This document shows, in pieces, positions 1-8,442 of a stretch of DNA of 64,000 nucleotides; position 1 is the first letter of the stretch; each line of letters begins with the position of its first letter. This stretch comes from HR10 sp964615335. Its GTDB lineage: Bacteria; Acidobacteriota; Blastocatellia; HR10. A model generated the notes under the pieces. The model searched no databases. It was not told where the DNA came from and saw only the letters and a program-made list of their open reading frames with translations. The translations under genes were made by a program, and so were the position numbers. The stretch is taken from assembly GCA_964615335.1 (NCBI GenBank), contig CAZTMT010000014.1, forward strand, positions 23,103-87,102, read 5' to 3'.

Positions 1-901
1 CTGCGATGAGGGCCTGCGGATCCGGCAAGATCAGACAGGAACGCTCCCGGGTGAAGACCGCAACAAGCGAAGAGGCCACACGCTGGACGATATCGAAGAG
101 AGTACGCTGTTCCCCGTTCAGATCGAATCTTCCGGTCAGAGCTTCAATCAGGGCAGCTTTGGCTTCGCGATCCAGCGGCCCGGCGTCACCGCGCTGAGCG
201 ATGAGAGAGACTACAGCGCGGTCCACGATCGGGCGGAATGGCTCCATCAGATCGTCTACAAGCGGAAGGGGATTGTAGCGATTATGATGGTGAATCCCGA
301 CGGCCGGATGCAATCCCACTGCGCAGACGGCTCGAGCGACCATAGCTCGGAGCACGGCATAACCATAGTTCAAAAGCGCATTGGCTCCTCCCCCATTCGG
401 ATCGCGCACGAACGCCGGATCGCTGAAGAGCCGGGGCCAGTAGCGTTGCGCGGCCCGAGCCTCGATGTTTTCTACATCGCCGGAACGTACGCGACGGGCA
501 AGATGTGTCAGACCCGCATCGTCGCCTCGAACCTGCTTCAGCAGAGCGGCCTGAGCCAGGATCTTGGCGCGAACAATCTGCTTCCATAGACGCTTGCGCA
601 TGGGAAGCGAAGCGGCGATCTGGGCGGCCATTCGCTCGGCCTGAGTGAAGTGTCCCTGAAGCGGGAGCATCATGCCGACCGGCAAGCGCCGCTCGTCGCA
701 GGTGACGAACACACCGCCCGCCGCCGCGAGCTTCGAGAGGACGGCGTGCGTGTATCGTACCCGAGGATGGGAGACGATGATCGCAGCCACCTCGGAGATC
801 GGAATCCTTATGTCGTCCCGCCCTTCCCGGCGGATGACGAAATTCTCCAACCGGACACACAGTTCGGCGGACTCTTCTGAAAGATCGAGAATCCGATTCA
901 C
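1..901 (-). CDS. cas1: CRISPR-associated endonuclease Cas1 (type II), 3' end beyond the window
   Basis: Cas1 is the integrase subunit that, with Cas2, inserts new spacers into CRISPR arrays. Reading right to left from a GTG at 901-899, an open frame of 300 codons runs off the left edge without a stop; the family is about 300 residues, so little is missing. The product begins MNRILDLSEESAEL. The expected metal ligands are visible: Glu147 in NIEARAAQRYW, the His cluster at 204-206 in VGIHHHNRYN, and Asp216/Asp217/Glu220 in PLVDDLMEPFRP. The family signature NGGGANALLNYGYAVLR is at about 169-185. The start overlaps the cas9 stop as GTGA, implying translational coupling. cas2 should follow to the left. 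A 192-aa frame on the same strand inside it is out of phase and spurious. Confidence 0.93.
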   Translation of the reverse strand, partial: MNRILDLSEESAELCVRLENFVIRREGRDDIRIPISEVAAIIVSHPRVRYTHAVLSKLAAAGGVFVTCDERRLPVGMMLPLQGHFTQAERMAAQIAASLPMRKRLWKQIVRAKILAQAALLKQVRGDDAGLTHLARRVRSGDVENIEARAAQRYWPRLFSDPAFVRDPNGGGANALLNYGYAVLRAMVARAVCAVGLHPAVGIHHHNRYNPLPLVDDLMEPFRPIVDRAVVSLIAQRGDAGPLDREAKAALIEALTGRFDLNGEQRTLFDIVQRVASSLVAVFTRERSCLILPDPQALIA

Positions 902-3900
902 GCTTCTGATCCCTCCGGAATGTATCGCTTTTGTCCGATAGGGGTGATGATGACTTTTACGCAGTGCTTTTTTCGCAACTTGTCGGGCGTGGCCGTCAGG
1001 CCTTTCCTCCCACGGACCTTCTTCGGCCGCGCATCGGAATTTCGAGCGAATTCGATCTGAACCACGCCACGCAGGTCCTTACTGATTCCGGTGACTCGAT
1101 AAAGAACAGGGATCCCGTTTTCCTGAAGCTCGATAGCATCCCCTTTGACGAGTGAGAAAAGGAACCGCTTATTCGGGCCGTGATCGCGCTGCACGACCGG
1201 ACGTCCCTCGGCGCGGCGGCGAACCGCCTCGAAGAGGCTGACCACGATTCCCTCCCACCTGATTCTTCCCCTGGCATCCCGGGTCTCGATGATCTCAAGG
1301 TGATGGTTCTCTTCATTTTCAACATAGCGGCGAAACACAGCCCTGCCGATTGGAAACGTGGCGATCGCTTTACGAATCCTGACCTTACGAATTCGGTTCA
1401 TTCGACTCCCACAGCGGATCGTCGGCAGGGTATCCGACCTGGAGGGATTGAAAGCCTTCCGCGGATCCGTTTGGCCAAGTTCCCGGAGCTTCTGCTCTAC
1501 CGCATTCCGAACCGCCTCATCTACGATGTCCTTAATCTGGCTGGGTTCCAGATCCCAAAGTTGCCGACGTACGTGAGAATAGGTTTTCCCCTTGTACTCT
1601 TGCGGTCGCGAATAAAACGTTTCCGCATGCAGAGGTCCGCGCGCGCGCCGGTAAACACGATGCGAAACGATGATTTGTTCGACGGCTCGCTGAACGTCGT
1701 CCAGAAACGAAGGCCACGGCGGATCAATCTGAGGGCTTGTCAGCGCGATGGCCACGGCGTCAATGGCGTGGTGGCGGTAATCGTCTCGGACCTTCTCTCC
1801 TCCGCCAAGAATGCGATTCAGACCCAGTTCGCGCCTCAGCCAGGCCGTGACCTGCCCGGCACCGACTTGAACGCGGATTCTCCCCTCGCGATCCCTGCCC
1901 TGCGCCAGAATGCCGCCGTACAGCAAGGTCAAATACTCCCGAGCCTTGACAGAGGCGTATCGGGTATCATTGAGCTGCCGCTGGTGAAAGTCTCTCAGGA
2001 ACCGCTCAACTTCCTCCTCGTTCATTTGGAAGCGGCGAAGTTTCTCCGCCGGCATTCCGTGCTTTTTAACGTTCTCCTTCATGCGCCGAAGAATCTCAGC
2101 CCATCGAGTCGGATCGTGCCCATAAGCCTCGTAGGGTGTTCTACCGGCCTTATTCCGGTTTTCGTCGGCCCAGCAAAGCGTTTTGTTCATGTATGAATCG
2201 TCCAGCGAACGCGAGAATGGGATGATGTGCTCCACCTCCACCTGGCCACTCATGAGCTGCTCCATATTGAAAGGCTTCCCCGTGTACGGGCATATCCATC
2301 CGCATTCCTTCGCAAGTAGTCTCTTAGTGATATCGCTCTCCCGGGGATCGTGACACCCCTCTTCGATGAGCGCATCCCGCGCCCGTTTGCGAAGGTTCTC
2401 ATTTTTGCGCATCTGCTCGATCAATTCCTCGCGCTCCTTCCGGTTTCGCTTCAGGTCGCGCGCCAGTTCAACCCGAATCAGTTCCGGCTTTCCATACACC
2501 TGGATGAGAGCGTTCACGACCTCTCTCAGCTCCGTGAGCGCGCGACTGACCACCGGATTACGAAGTTCTTTCAGAACCTCGTGGACCGGAGGGAGAAATT
2601 CCAGTGCTTCCTTCGCCTGCTTGTCTGGATAAACCCTCGCCTTAGCTTCGGCGAAGGAGAGTCCCGCTTCCATATGCGGGAGAAGTTTAGCGATCGCCCG
2701 CCGGGAAAGTTTGAGGTAACCCCCTTCGAGGGGCATTTCCGCGACCTGTTTGGCCTCATCGGAACTTGGGTCAAGACGTGACCAGACGCCTCTTTTCGCA
2801 GCCACCCGTCTTTCTAAGGCCTCGGGTTTCTGAATGCTCCAGAGATCGAGGACCACCTGCTCCTGCTCCTCGGGCTTCAGCGCCGTCCAGCGATCGCCGA
2901 AGATTCGCTTCAAGCGGGCGAACGTGGTGTTACCGATCAGTTTCCGCTCGCCTCCCCGTTCGTAATTGAACTTCGAACCTCTGGGCAATCCAAGCAAAGA
3001 GCGGATCTGGGTGAAGGTCAGCTCTTCGTTTTCTTGAAGGCAGTCTATCAGGATCCGCCGCTGCTCTGGGGTGAGGGGTGTCTCGCGACCGGAGTTGGGT
3101 AAGTGAACCCGAAGATCATTGACCTGCTGCAACATCCGGAAACGCTGAGCATCCAGGAAAGCTCGCGGAGCCCGTTTACGTCCCGGCTCCAGTTCGCATT
3201 CACCAATGAACCGGGCGGCACTTTTGAGCGGGCGCTGGTGAAAGATGGCCTTTTCCAGTGCCACGCGAAGAGGAACTCGCTCTCCCTTATTTGGGGGGAC
3301 CGTAACCGACAGATCTTGAAGGCGAGGGGAAAAGGCCACTTGAGCGGCCCAGATTTTTTCAAATTCGTCTTGATACATCCGGCGGCTGGTCCAACGGCAG
3401 CGAATCGGTTCTCGCGCAGGATCAATTTTGGCGAAGTATTCGCCGAGCGTGCGCGCAAATGGTCGGCCTGTATTGGGGTCAGGTTCCTGCATCTTGCGGA
3501 CTAATTCATCAATTGCCGCTTGCACCTCTCCCGGTCTTTCATCCTTCTTGGGCGGAGATTTGCGATTGGACCTGAAGCCCCGGCGCTGCGCCAGCTGGTA
3601 TAACGCTCGACCCAGCTCGTAAGGCTCCAAGGGGTGGTCCAGAGCCCACGCACGAAGGAAATAGGGCAGGCGCTCGACGGCCACCTGACGCTGCTCGGGA
3701 GGCAAGTGCGCTGCCCATTTCGCGGCGAGCTTTTGATCAAGTTCCTTGATCAACGCATCGCGCGCGATTCGCTCGTCCCCAGCCGCGCTAATTGCTCCTT
3801 CGGGGAACGGCGGAAGGAGTCCGGCTTCCTGAAGGAGGCGGAAAACTCGTTTCAGCCGGCGGGCGCGCCGCATCGTTTGGCGACGTCGCGATCGCGCTGT

Positions 3901-4113
3901 CTGGCGTTGCGCACTTCGTGTCTCCTCCCTTTCGCCGCCGCCGTACTGGTCTACCCCCTCTTTGAAGATGCGGACCCCCATTGACGGGAATCCCTCTTCT
4001 GTGCTCAGAAGTCCGCAAGGGTTTCCATCAGGTCCGAGCCTGAGAGCTGCCCACCCGATAGAATTCGCGCCGATGTCGAGACCCAGGACATAGGGCACCT
4101 TGTCCGACTTCAT
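898..4113 (-). CDS. cas9: Compact type II-C CRISPR-associated endonuclease Cas9
   Basis: RNA-guided DNA endonuclease, 1071 residues from the chosen start. RuvC-I is LGLDIGANSIGW with Asp13. The arginine-rich bridge helix lies at about 61-92. RuvC-II is LIRVELARD with Glu549. The HNH domain (about 608-650) has CPYTGKPF and VEVEHIIPFSRSLDDS with His629 and MNK Asn643. RuvC-III is YRHHAIDAVAIA with His782 and Asp785. All nuclease residues are present, so the protein looks active on both strands. Length and the cas9-cas1 order, with no csn2 or cas4 beside them, fit subtype II-C. The ATG at 4113 is preferred because a GGGGGG run lies 7 bases upstream and the RuvC-I motif follows directly. The frame stays open to 4293, but that extension would run antisense through the tracrRNA candidate. 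An ATG at 4146 is a weaker alternative. The PAM cannot be read from sequence. Confidence 0.95.
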   Translation of the reverse strand: MKSDKVPYVLGLDIGANSIGWAALRLGPDGNPCGLLSTEEGFPSMGVRIFKEGVDQYGGGEREETRSAQRQTARSRRRQTMRRARRLKRVFRLLQEAGLLPPFPEGAISAAGDERIARDALIKELDQKLAAKWAAHLPPEQRQVAVERLPYFLRAWALDHPLEPYELGRALYQLAQRRGFRSNRKSPPKKDERPGEVQAAIDELVRKMQEPDPNTGRPFARTLGEYFAKIDPAREPIRCRWTSRRMYQDEFEKIWAAQVAFSPRLQDLSVTVPPNKGERVPLRVALEKAIFHQRPLKSAARFIGECELEPGRKRAPRAFLDAQRFRMLQQVNDLRVHLPNSGRETPLTPEQRRILIDCLQENEELTFTQIRSLLGLPRGSKFNYERGGERKLIGNTTFARLKRIFGDRWTALKPEEQEQVVLDLWSIQKPEALERRVAAKRGVWSRLDPSSDEAKQVAEMPLEGGYLKLSRRAIAKLLPHMEAGLSFAEAKARVYPDKQAKEALEFLPPVHEVLKELRNPVVSRALTELREVVNALIQVYGKPELIRVELARDLKRNRKEREELIEQMRKNENLRKRARDALIEEGCHDPRESDITKRLLAKECGWICPYTGKPFNMEQLMSGQVEVEHIIPFSRSLDDSYMNKTLCWADENRNKAGRTPYEAYGHDPTRWAEILRRMKENVKKHGMPAEKLRRFQMNEEEVERFLRDFHQRQLNDTRYASVKAREYLTLLYGGILAQGRDREGRIRVQVGAGQVTAWLRRELGLNRILGGGEKVRDDYRHHAIDAVAIALTSPQIDPPWPSFLDDVQRAVEQIIVSHRVYRRARGPLHAETFYSRPQEYKGKTYSHVRRQLWDLEPSQIKDIVDEAVRNAVEQKLRELGQTDPRKAFNPSRSDTLPTIRCGSRMNRIRKVRIRKAIATFPIGRAVFRRYVENEENHHLEIIETRDARGRIRWEGIVVSLFEAVRRRAEGRPVVQRDHGPNKRFLFSLVKGDAIELQENGIPVLYRVTGISKDLRGVVQIEFARNSDARPKKVRGRKGLTATPDKLRKKHCVKVIITPIGQKRYIPEGSEA

Positions 4114-4137
4114 GGATTTCCCCCCGTTTTTCTTTAC

Positions 4138-4166
4138 TTGACTCATCTGCCCGGTGCGATTATTAT
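4138..4166 (+). promoter_or_regulatory. Sigma70-like promoter for the tracrRNA candidate
   Basis: TTGACT at 4138-4143, exactly 17 bases, then TATTAT at 4161-4166: each hexamer has one mismatch to consensus and the spacing is ideal. It points away from cas9, and its -35 box lies just upstream of the cas9 ATG. A transcript would start near 4173, with no good open frame behind it, which suits a small RNA. Not experimentally shown. Confidence 0.65.
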
Positions 4167-4172
4167 CGTATC

Positions 4173-4300
4173 GTACTCGAGCCGCCGTTGCGAGACACAG
4201 TAAGGCAAACGGTGTGCCGGAGGTGAATAGCCTACTGCCGTTCCTCGCAACGGCGTGAGACCTCACCTCGGCAGCAGCCGGGGGTGAGGTCATAAATTTC
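4173..4300 (+). ncRNA. Candidate tracrRNA of the type II-C system
   Basis: tracrRNA pairs with the CRISPR repeat and licenses crRNA processing and Cas9 binding. Downstream of a strong promoter the sequence reads as a possible anti-repeat (about 4174-4200), then AGTAAGGCAAACGGTGTGCC. This strongly resembles the nexus of known II-C tracrRNAs (in Neisseria, ATAAGGC...GATGTGCCG) and forms a GGCA/TGCC stem. Next come a GCCGTT/AACGGC stem-loop (4237-4254) and a 9-bp terminal hairpin (4259-4291). The length of about 125 nt is typical. If correct, the CRISPR repeat should begin roughly ACTGTGTCTCGCAACGG, allowing mismatches and G-U pairs. Exact ends are inferred; the array needed to confirm pairing is outside the window. 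Confidence 0.6.
4259..4291 (+). terminator. Terminal hairpin of the tracrRNA candidate
   Basis: GACCTCACC (4259-4267) pairs perfectly with GGTGAGGTC (4283-4291), and inside it CGGC/GCCG can pair further. It is followed by CATAAATTT, a weak T-tract. It could be both the 3' stem that Cas9 binds and the transcription terminator. Confidence 0.55.
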
Positions 4301-4324
4301 CCGCAGTGACCATACCCACAACAT

Positions 4325-4348
4325 AAGAGGACATCATCGCGTCCTCTT
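4325..4348. terminator. Possible bidirectional hairpin between the tracrRNA candidate and the ABC permease operon
   Basis: AAGAGGAC (4325-4332) and GTCCTCTT (4341-4348) form an 8-bp perfect stem with an 8-base loop. It lies where the plus-strand small RNA and the minus-strand permease operon converge. No clear T-run follows on either strand. Confidence 0.4.
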
Positions 4349-4427
4349 GCCGGACCCGTCTACAGGGCAAAACCTTGCCGCAACGTTTTCGGCCTCACAA
4401 ACAGTATGATGGACCGACTCGGGGTCT

Positions 4428-5528
4428 CTAAGGCAGGCGGGTTAAGGGGAGAGAGGGAGGGCCCCAGGCCGTGCGGATTGTCTCTCCAAGAAGGGTGAAG
4501 AGAATGACGGTCACCCAGATGGCCAGGCCCGGAGTGAGCAACCACGGCTGCGCCGTGAGCACCGAGAGGTCTCGCGCGGCAGCCAGCATGTTCCCCCAAC
4601 TCGGCTCGGGCTCCGGAATCCCCAGACCCAGAAAGGACAAGGCGGCCTCGCTCAAAAGAAATCCCGGAAGCGCCAGAGTCGCTTGAACGAGCGCCGGCGT
4701 GAGAGCATGCGGCAGAAGATGGCGCCGAAGAATCCATCCCGGACCCGCTCCGAGAGCGACAGCTCCCAGGACGAACTCCTGAGCTTTCAGCGAGAGCACG
4801 CAACTGCGCGTCACGCGCGCCACGGCCACCCAACTGATGAGGACAAAAAGGAGGATCAACGTTATGAGGCTCTCCTGTACGGACAGATCCAGCGGCAGAA
4901 CAGCGCGCCAGGCCAGCAGCAGGAAAAACAGAGGAACCGACTCCACCAACTCCCCCAGGCGCATCAGAACCGCATCGGCGATACCCCCATAGTATCCGGC
5001 CACCCCTCCCAGAAGAAAACCGATGAGAAAAGCTCCGGCCAAACTCGCCGCTGCGATCAGCAGCGAGACGCGCGAGCCATGAACAACCCGCGAGAAGACA
5101 TCGCGCCCCAGATGATCTGTCCCTAACAGATAAAAGCGCAAGGGTTCCGGCGGAGCGCCCGAACGAGGATCCCCACCTTCGGAGACGCACAGGCGAACGC
5201 CAAAGAGATGACGTCTTGTCTTCACCCCCGGAAAGAGAGGGACCTCCTCCCCGCGGACCAAGAGCCCCAGCTCGCAACGACGCGACCGATCCTCCTCATA
5301 CTGCCGGAGCGCCCGATCTCGGATCCGCCAGGGGTAGAAAAAGGGACGCCCGCGGAAACGTCCTTCAGCATCGCGCACGCGCAGGCGATGCGGAGGCGTC
5401 ACGATGGCCTGCCGGTCTTGAGTTCGAGGATCGTAGGGAGCGATGAATCCCGCCGCCAGCGCCAGGAGGCCGAATCCCATGATCAGAAATCCGAGTCCAC
5501 GCACGGGGCGATAGGTGCTGGAGATCAT
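4428..5528 (-). CDS. Peptide/nickel-type ABC transporter permease (DppC/OppC family)
   Basis: Inner-membrane permease subunit of an oligopeptide-type ABC importer, 366 residues. An N-terminal membrane helix (about 8-30) precedes an unusually long soluble loop. The core then shows LLGTDHLGRDVFSRVVHGSR, the OppC signature, and the helices of a BPD_transp_1 domain. The EAA loop, which contacts the ATPase, reads ALGAGPGWILRRHLLPHALTP. The chosen ATG is one base after the stop of the partner permease, so the two are co-translated. No ATPase subunit (DppD/F) is nearby, so the system must borrow one encoded elsewhere. Substrate cannot be told; peptides are the default for this family. Confidence 0.88.
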   Translation of the reverse strand: MISSTYRPVRGLGFLIMGFGLLALAAGFIAPYDPRTQDRQAIVTPPHRLRVRDAEGRFRGRPFFYPWRIRDRALRQYEEDRSRRCELGLLVRGEEVPLFPGVKTRRHLFGVRLCVSEGGDPRSGAPPEPLRFYLLGTDHLGRDVFSRVVHGSRVSLLIAAASLAGAFLIGFLLGGVAGYYGGIADAVLMRLGELVESVPLFFLLLAWRAVLPLDLSVQESLITLILLFVLISWVAVARVTRSCVLSLKAQEFVLGAVALGAGPGWILRRHLLPHALTPALVQATLALPGFLLSEAALSFLGLGIPEPEPSWGNMLAAARDLSVLTAQPWLLTPGLAIWVTVILFTLLGETIRTAWGPPSLPLTRLP

Positions 5529-5529
5529 C

Positions 5530-6498
5530 TCAGGCCTCCACGCGAGCGCGCGGGTCATTGGCCATAAGAAGCAGGTCGGCCAGGGCATTGCCCACGATCA
5601 GCAAGGCGGCGCTGAGCAGCACTGCCGCCAGGATGACATCTGCATCGCGAGCGAACACCGCCTGGACGACCAATTGTCCCAACCCGGGCCAGGCCAGAAC
5701 TGTCTCGACAAGCGCTGAGCCGCTCAGGAGATTTCCTATGGAATAGCCCAAAAGCACCAGCAGCGGAGCGAGCGCTGGACGCAAGGCGTGCCGCCAGAGA
5801 AGAGCCGCGCGCGAGACCCCCTTGGCCGAAGCCGCTCGAACGAAATCTGCGACAAGCGCTTCACGGAGAATGCTTCGCGTCTGGCTGGAGATCACGGCCA
5901 GAGGATGCAGGCTGAGCACGAGCGCGGGCAGCGCAAGATGATGGAGCACATCCAGCAGACGATCCGGCAACGAAGCCATCTCCAGAGAGGAGGAACGCAT
6001 ACCCCCCAGAGGGAACCATCCCGTCGCCGAGGCGAAAAGAAGAGCCAGCAGGGCCAGCACGAAGCGCGGCATCGTGAGCGCGGCCGTGACAAAAAGGCGA
6101 TGTGCCCGATCACTCCAGGGTTGCGCGCGTAAGGCCACAAAAACGCCCAGAGGAAGACCGATACTCCAGGCGATCACGCTCGCTGCGAGAGTAAGCAACA
6201 GGGTCGCCCCCAGGCGAGCGCTGAGCAATTCGGAGACGGGCATGCGGTATTCGATCGAATATCCGAGCTGGCCATCGGCGACGCGCGCGAGCCATCTCCC
6301 ATACCGGACCCAAACGGGCTGATCCCCTCCCCATTGCTGGCGCCGGGCCTGGCGCGTCTCCCAGGAGAGAGAAGATCGCCCTTCACCCGATGCGAACGGA
6401 TCTCCGGGGGCCAGATCCAGAATGAGGAATGTGACAATCGAGAGGCCAATCACCAGCCCAAGTGCTTGCACTGCTCGCCGCACGATGAAGGCGCCCAC
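5530..6498 (-). CDS. Peptide/nickel-type ABC transporter permease (DppB/OppB family)
   Basis: First permease of the same importer, 322 residues. The N-terminus MGAFIVRRAVQALGLVIGL is the usual OppB anchor, followed by the LDLAPGDPF motif after helix 1. The EAA loop reads ASAKGVSRAALLWRHALRPA at about 222-241. The C-terminal part has LSGSALVETVLAWPGLGQLV, diagnostic of DppB/OppB. It is transcribed away from the binding-protein gene at 6626, so the two halves of the importer are divergent and share a 127-base intergenic region. Confidence 0.9.
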   Translation of the reverse strand: MGAFIVRRAVQALGLVIGLSIVTFLILDLAPGDPFASGEGRSSLSWETRQARRQQWGGDQPVWVRYGRWLARVADGQLGYSIEYRMPVSELLSARLGATLLLTLAASVIAWSIGLPLGVFVALRAQPWSDRAHRLFVTAALTMPRFVLALLALLFASATGWFPLGGMRSSSLEMASLPDRLLDVLHHLALPALVLSLHPLAVISSQTRSILREALVADFVRAASAKGVSRAALLWRHALRPALAPLLVLLGYSIGNLLSGSALVETVLAWPGLGQLVVQAVFARDADVILAAVLLSAALLIVGNALADLLLMANDPRARVEA

Positions 6499-6511
6499 AG
6501 ACGCGGCCCCC

Positions 6512-6539
6512 TTGAAATAACCCTATCTCGCCCTATAAT
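6512..6539 (+). promoter_or_regulatory. Promoter of the substrate-binding lipoprotein gene
   Basis: TTGAAA (6512-6517), 16 bases, then a perfect TATAAT (6534-6539) on the plus strand, about 85 bases ahead of the GTG start at 6626. Confidence 0.6.
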
Positions 6540-6625
6540 GCTAAGGTGTCCTGGGTGCGTGAGACAAGGATAGAAGTCCCTCACGCGATCCTGCGAGCGC
6601 GCGAGGGGCATCGGGGGATGAGGGA

Positions 6626-8389
6626 GTGAAGGGCGAGAGAACCATTGGGGCCAGCCTCCTTCTGCTGGTGAGCCTCGCGACGTCCTGTCGCCAAGCCCCT
6701 TCTCCTTCCGACTCCGCCAGATTGGGAGGGCGCTTAGTTGTCGCTCTGGCCTCTGGGCCGAAGACCTTCAACCCGCTTTTCGCCGACGATCAGGAGAGCT
6801 TGAGCGTTCTGGGATGCCTGATGGCCGGGCTGGTTCGAATCAATCGGCAGACGGGTGAGCCGGAACTGGAATTGGCGGAGTCGCTCACCTACTCTCCGGA
6901 TCGAACACAAATGACGATTCGGCTGCGGCGCGGTCTCACGTTCTCCGATGGACATCCCCTCACGGCCGAGGATGTGCTTTTCACCTTCGAGGTCCTGTAT
7001 GACCCCGGCCTGCCCAACGCCCTGGCCGATCTGCTTCGGATCGGAGGGCGACGCCTTGAAGTCCGCCGCCAGGATGAGCTCACATTGATCTTCACGCTCC
7101 CGTATGCCTATGCTCCGGTGGAACGCCTCCTGGATGCCGTATACATCCTTCCCAAACACCGCCTGGAACTCCTGTATCGTCGAGGAGCCTTCGCCTCGGC
7201 CTGGGGACTCTCCACACCCGCAGCGGAGATCGTGGGAGCCGGCCCTTTTCGGCTGAAGGAGTACGTACCGGGACAGAGAACCGTTCTCGTGCGAAATCCC
7301 CACTACTGGAAGCGCGATGCTCAGGGGAACCCCCTTCCCTATCTGGAGGAGATCACCTTCCTCATCGTGCCCGATCGCAACACGCGGCTGCTGAGATTTC
7401 AGCAGGGGGAACTGGACATGTTGGCTCCGCTGAGCCCGGAGGAGGCGGCGCGCGTGCAGCCTCAAGTGGAGGCCGGAACCCTCCGCCTCTTCGATCTCGG
7501 ACCAAGTCTCATCTCGGAAGTCCTCTGGTTCAACCTGAATCCCCACGCTCCTATTGATCCCCTCCGTCGCTCTTGGTTTCAGGACGTCCGATTCCGCCAG
7601 GCGATCTCCCTGGCTATTGATCGTCAGGCGCTGGTGGAGGTCGTCTTTTCCGGGAGAGCCACTCCGGTTTGGGGCCCCGTCCCCCCTTCCAGTCCCTGGT
7701 ATAACCCCAAAATCCGAACGTACCCCTATGACCCCTCTGGTGCCCGAGCCTTGCTCTCGGAGATGGGGCTTGCGGACCGAAATGGCGATGGGCTGCTGGA
7801 AGATCCCCAGGGGCGGCCGGTGACGTTCACCGTAGTGACGACGGCCGCGAATCCGCTCCGCGAGCGCATCGGGTTGATGATTCAGGAAGACCTGCGGAAG
7901 GTGGGCCTGCGCGTTCAGATCGTGCCGCTGGAAGCCAAATCCCTGCTGGCTCGCATCGAGCGCACGTTCGACTACGAAGCTGGTCTTTTGGGTCTCGCTC
8001 TGGGAGACACCGACCCTTCAGCCCTGAACAATATTCTCCCCAGTTGGGGGACGAGCCACTGGTGGAATCCCCGGCAAAAAAGACCCTCCACAGAATGGGA
8101 ACAACGAATAGACGCGCTCATGAACGAGCAGATGCGCACCTTCGATCCGCTTCGGCGGAAAGCCCTCTTCGATGAGGTGCAACAGATCATGAGCGAGCAG
8201 GTTCCTTTCATTTACCTGGTCGCTCGGGACTTGATCGTCGCGGCCAAAGCGACGATCGGAAACCTCAAGCCCGGTCTTCTGCCCGACTTCCTTCTGTGGA
8301 ACGCCGAGCAGCTCTACGTGCGCCCCATCCCGACGACTCATCCGGGTCCCTCGGGAACCTCTCCGCGGGAGAGAACCGCTCTGAAGTAG
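6626..8389 (+). CDS. Extracellular solute-binding lipoprotein, peptide ABC importer (SBP_bac_5 family)
   Basis: Captures the ligand outside the membrane and delivers it to the permeases encoded just upstream on the other strand. It has 587 residues. A lipoprotein signal ends in LATSC with Cys21 as lipidation site. The family-5 signature follows: ALASGPKTFNPLFADDQES, then GLTFSDGHPLTAEDVLFTFE at about 105-125. The length matches DppA/OppA proteins (500-600). The GTG start is preferred because GGGGG lies 8 bases upstream and the signal peptide begins at once; an ATG at 6618 runs into a stop within three codons. The C-terminal tail after about residue 570 is low-complexity, rich in Pro, Thr and Ser. 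Confidence 0.9.
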   Translation: MKGERTIGASLLLLVSLATSCRQAPSPSDSARLGGRLVVALASGPKTFNPLFADDQESLSVLGCLMAGLVRINRQTGEPELELAESLTYSPDRTQMTIRLRRGLTFSDGHPLTAEDVLFTFEVLYDPGLPNALADLLRIGGRRLEVRRQDELTLIFTLPYAYAPVERLLDAVYILPKHRLELLYRRGAFASAWGLSTPAAEIVGAGPFRLKEYVPGQRTVLVRNPHYWKRDAQGNPLPYLEEITFLIVPDRNTRLLRFQQGELDMLAPLSPEEAARVQPQVEAGTLRLFDLGPSLISEVLWFNLNPHAPIDPLRRSWFQDVRFRQAISLAIDRQALVEVVFSGRATPVWGPVPPSSPWYNPKIRTYPYDPSGARALLSEMGLADRNGDGLLEDPQGRPVTFTVVTTAANPLRERIGLMIQEDLRKVGLRVQIVPLEAKSLLARIERTFDYEAGLLGLALGDTDPSALNNILPSWGTSHWWNPRQKRPSTEWEQRIDALMNEQMRTFDPLRRKALFDEVQQIMSEQVPFIYLVARDLIVAAKATIGNLKPGLLPDFLLWNAEQLYVRPIPTTHPGPSGTSPRERTALK

Positions 8390-8442
8390 CTCATGAAGAC
8401 CGAACGACATATCTCCAGCAAGAGGAGGACGCTGGCGAGTGA

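Noticed and set aside
4114..4293. N-terminal extension of cas9 giving 1131 residues
   Set aside because: It lacks a ribosome site, does not match Cas9 N-termini, and runs antisense through the tracrRNA candidate; the ATG at 4113 has a strong site just before RuvC-I.
4173..4320. Small RNA on the minus strand in the same interval
   Set aside because: The nexus-like motif and the good promoter are both on the plus strand; the reverse reading shows neither.
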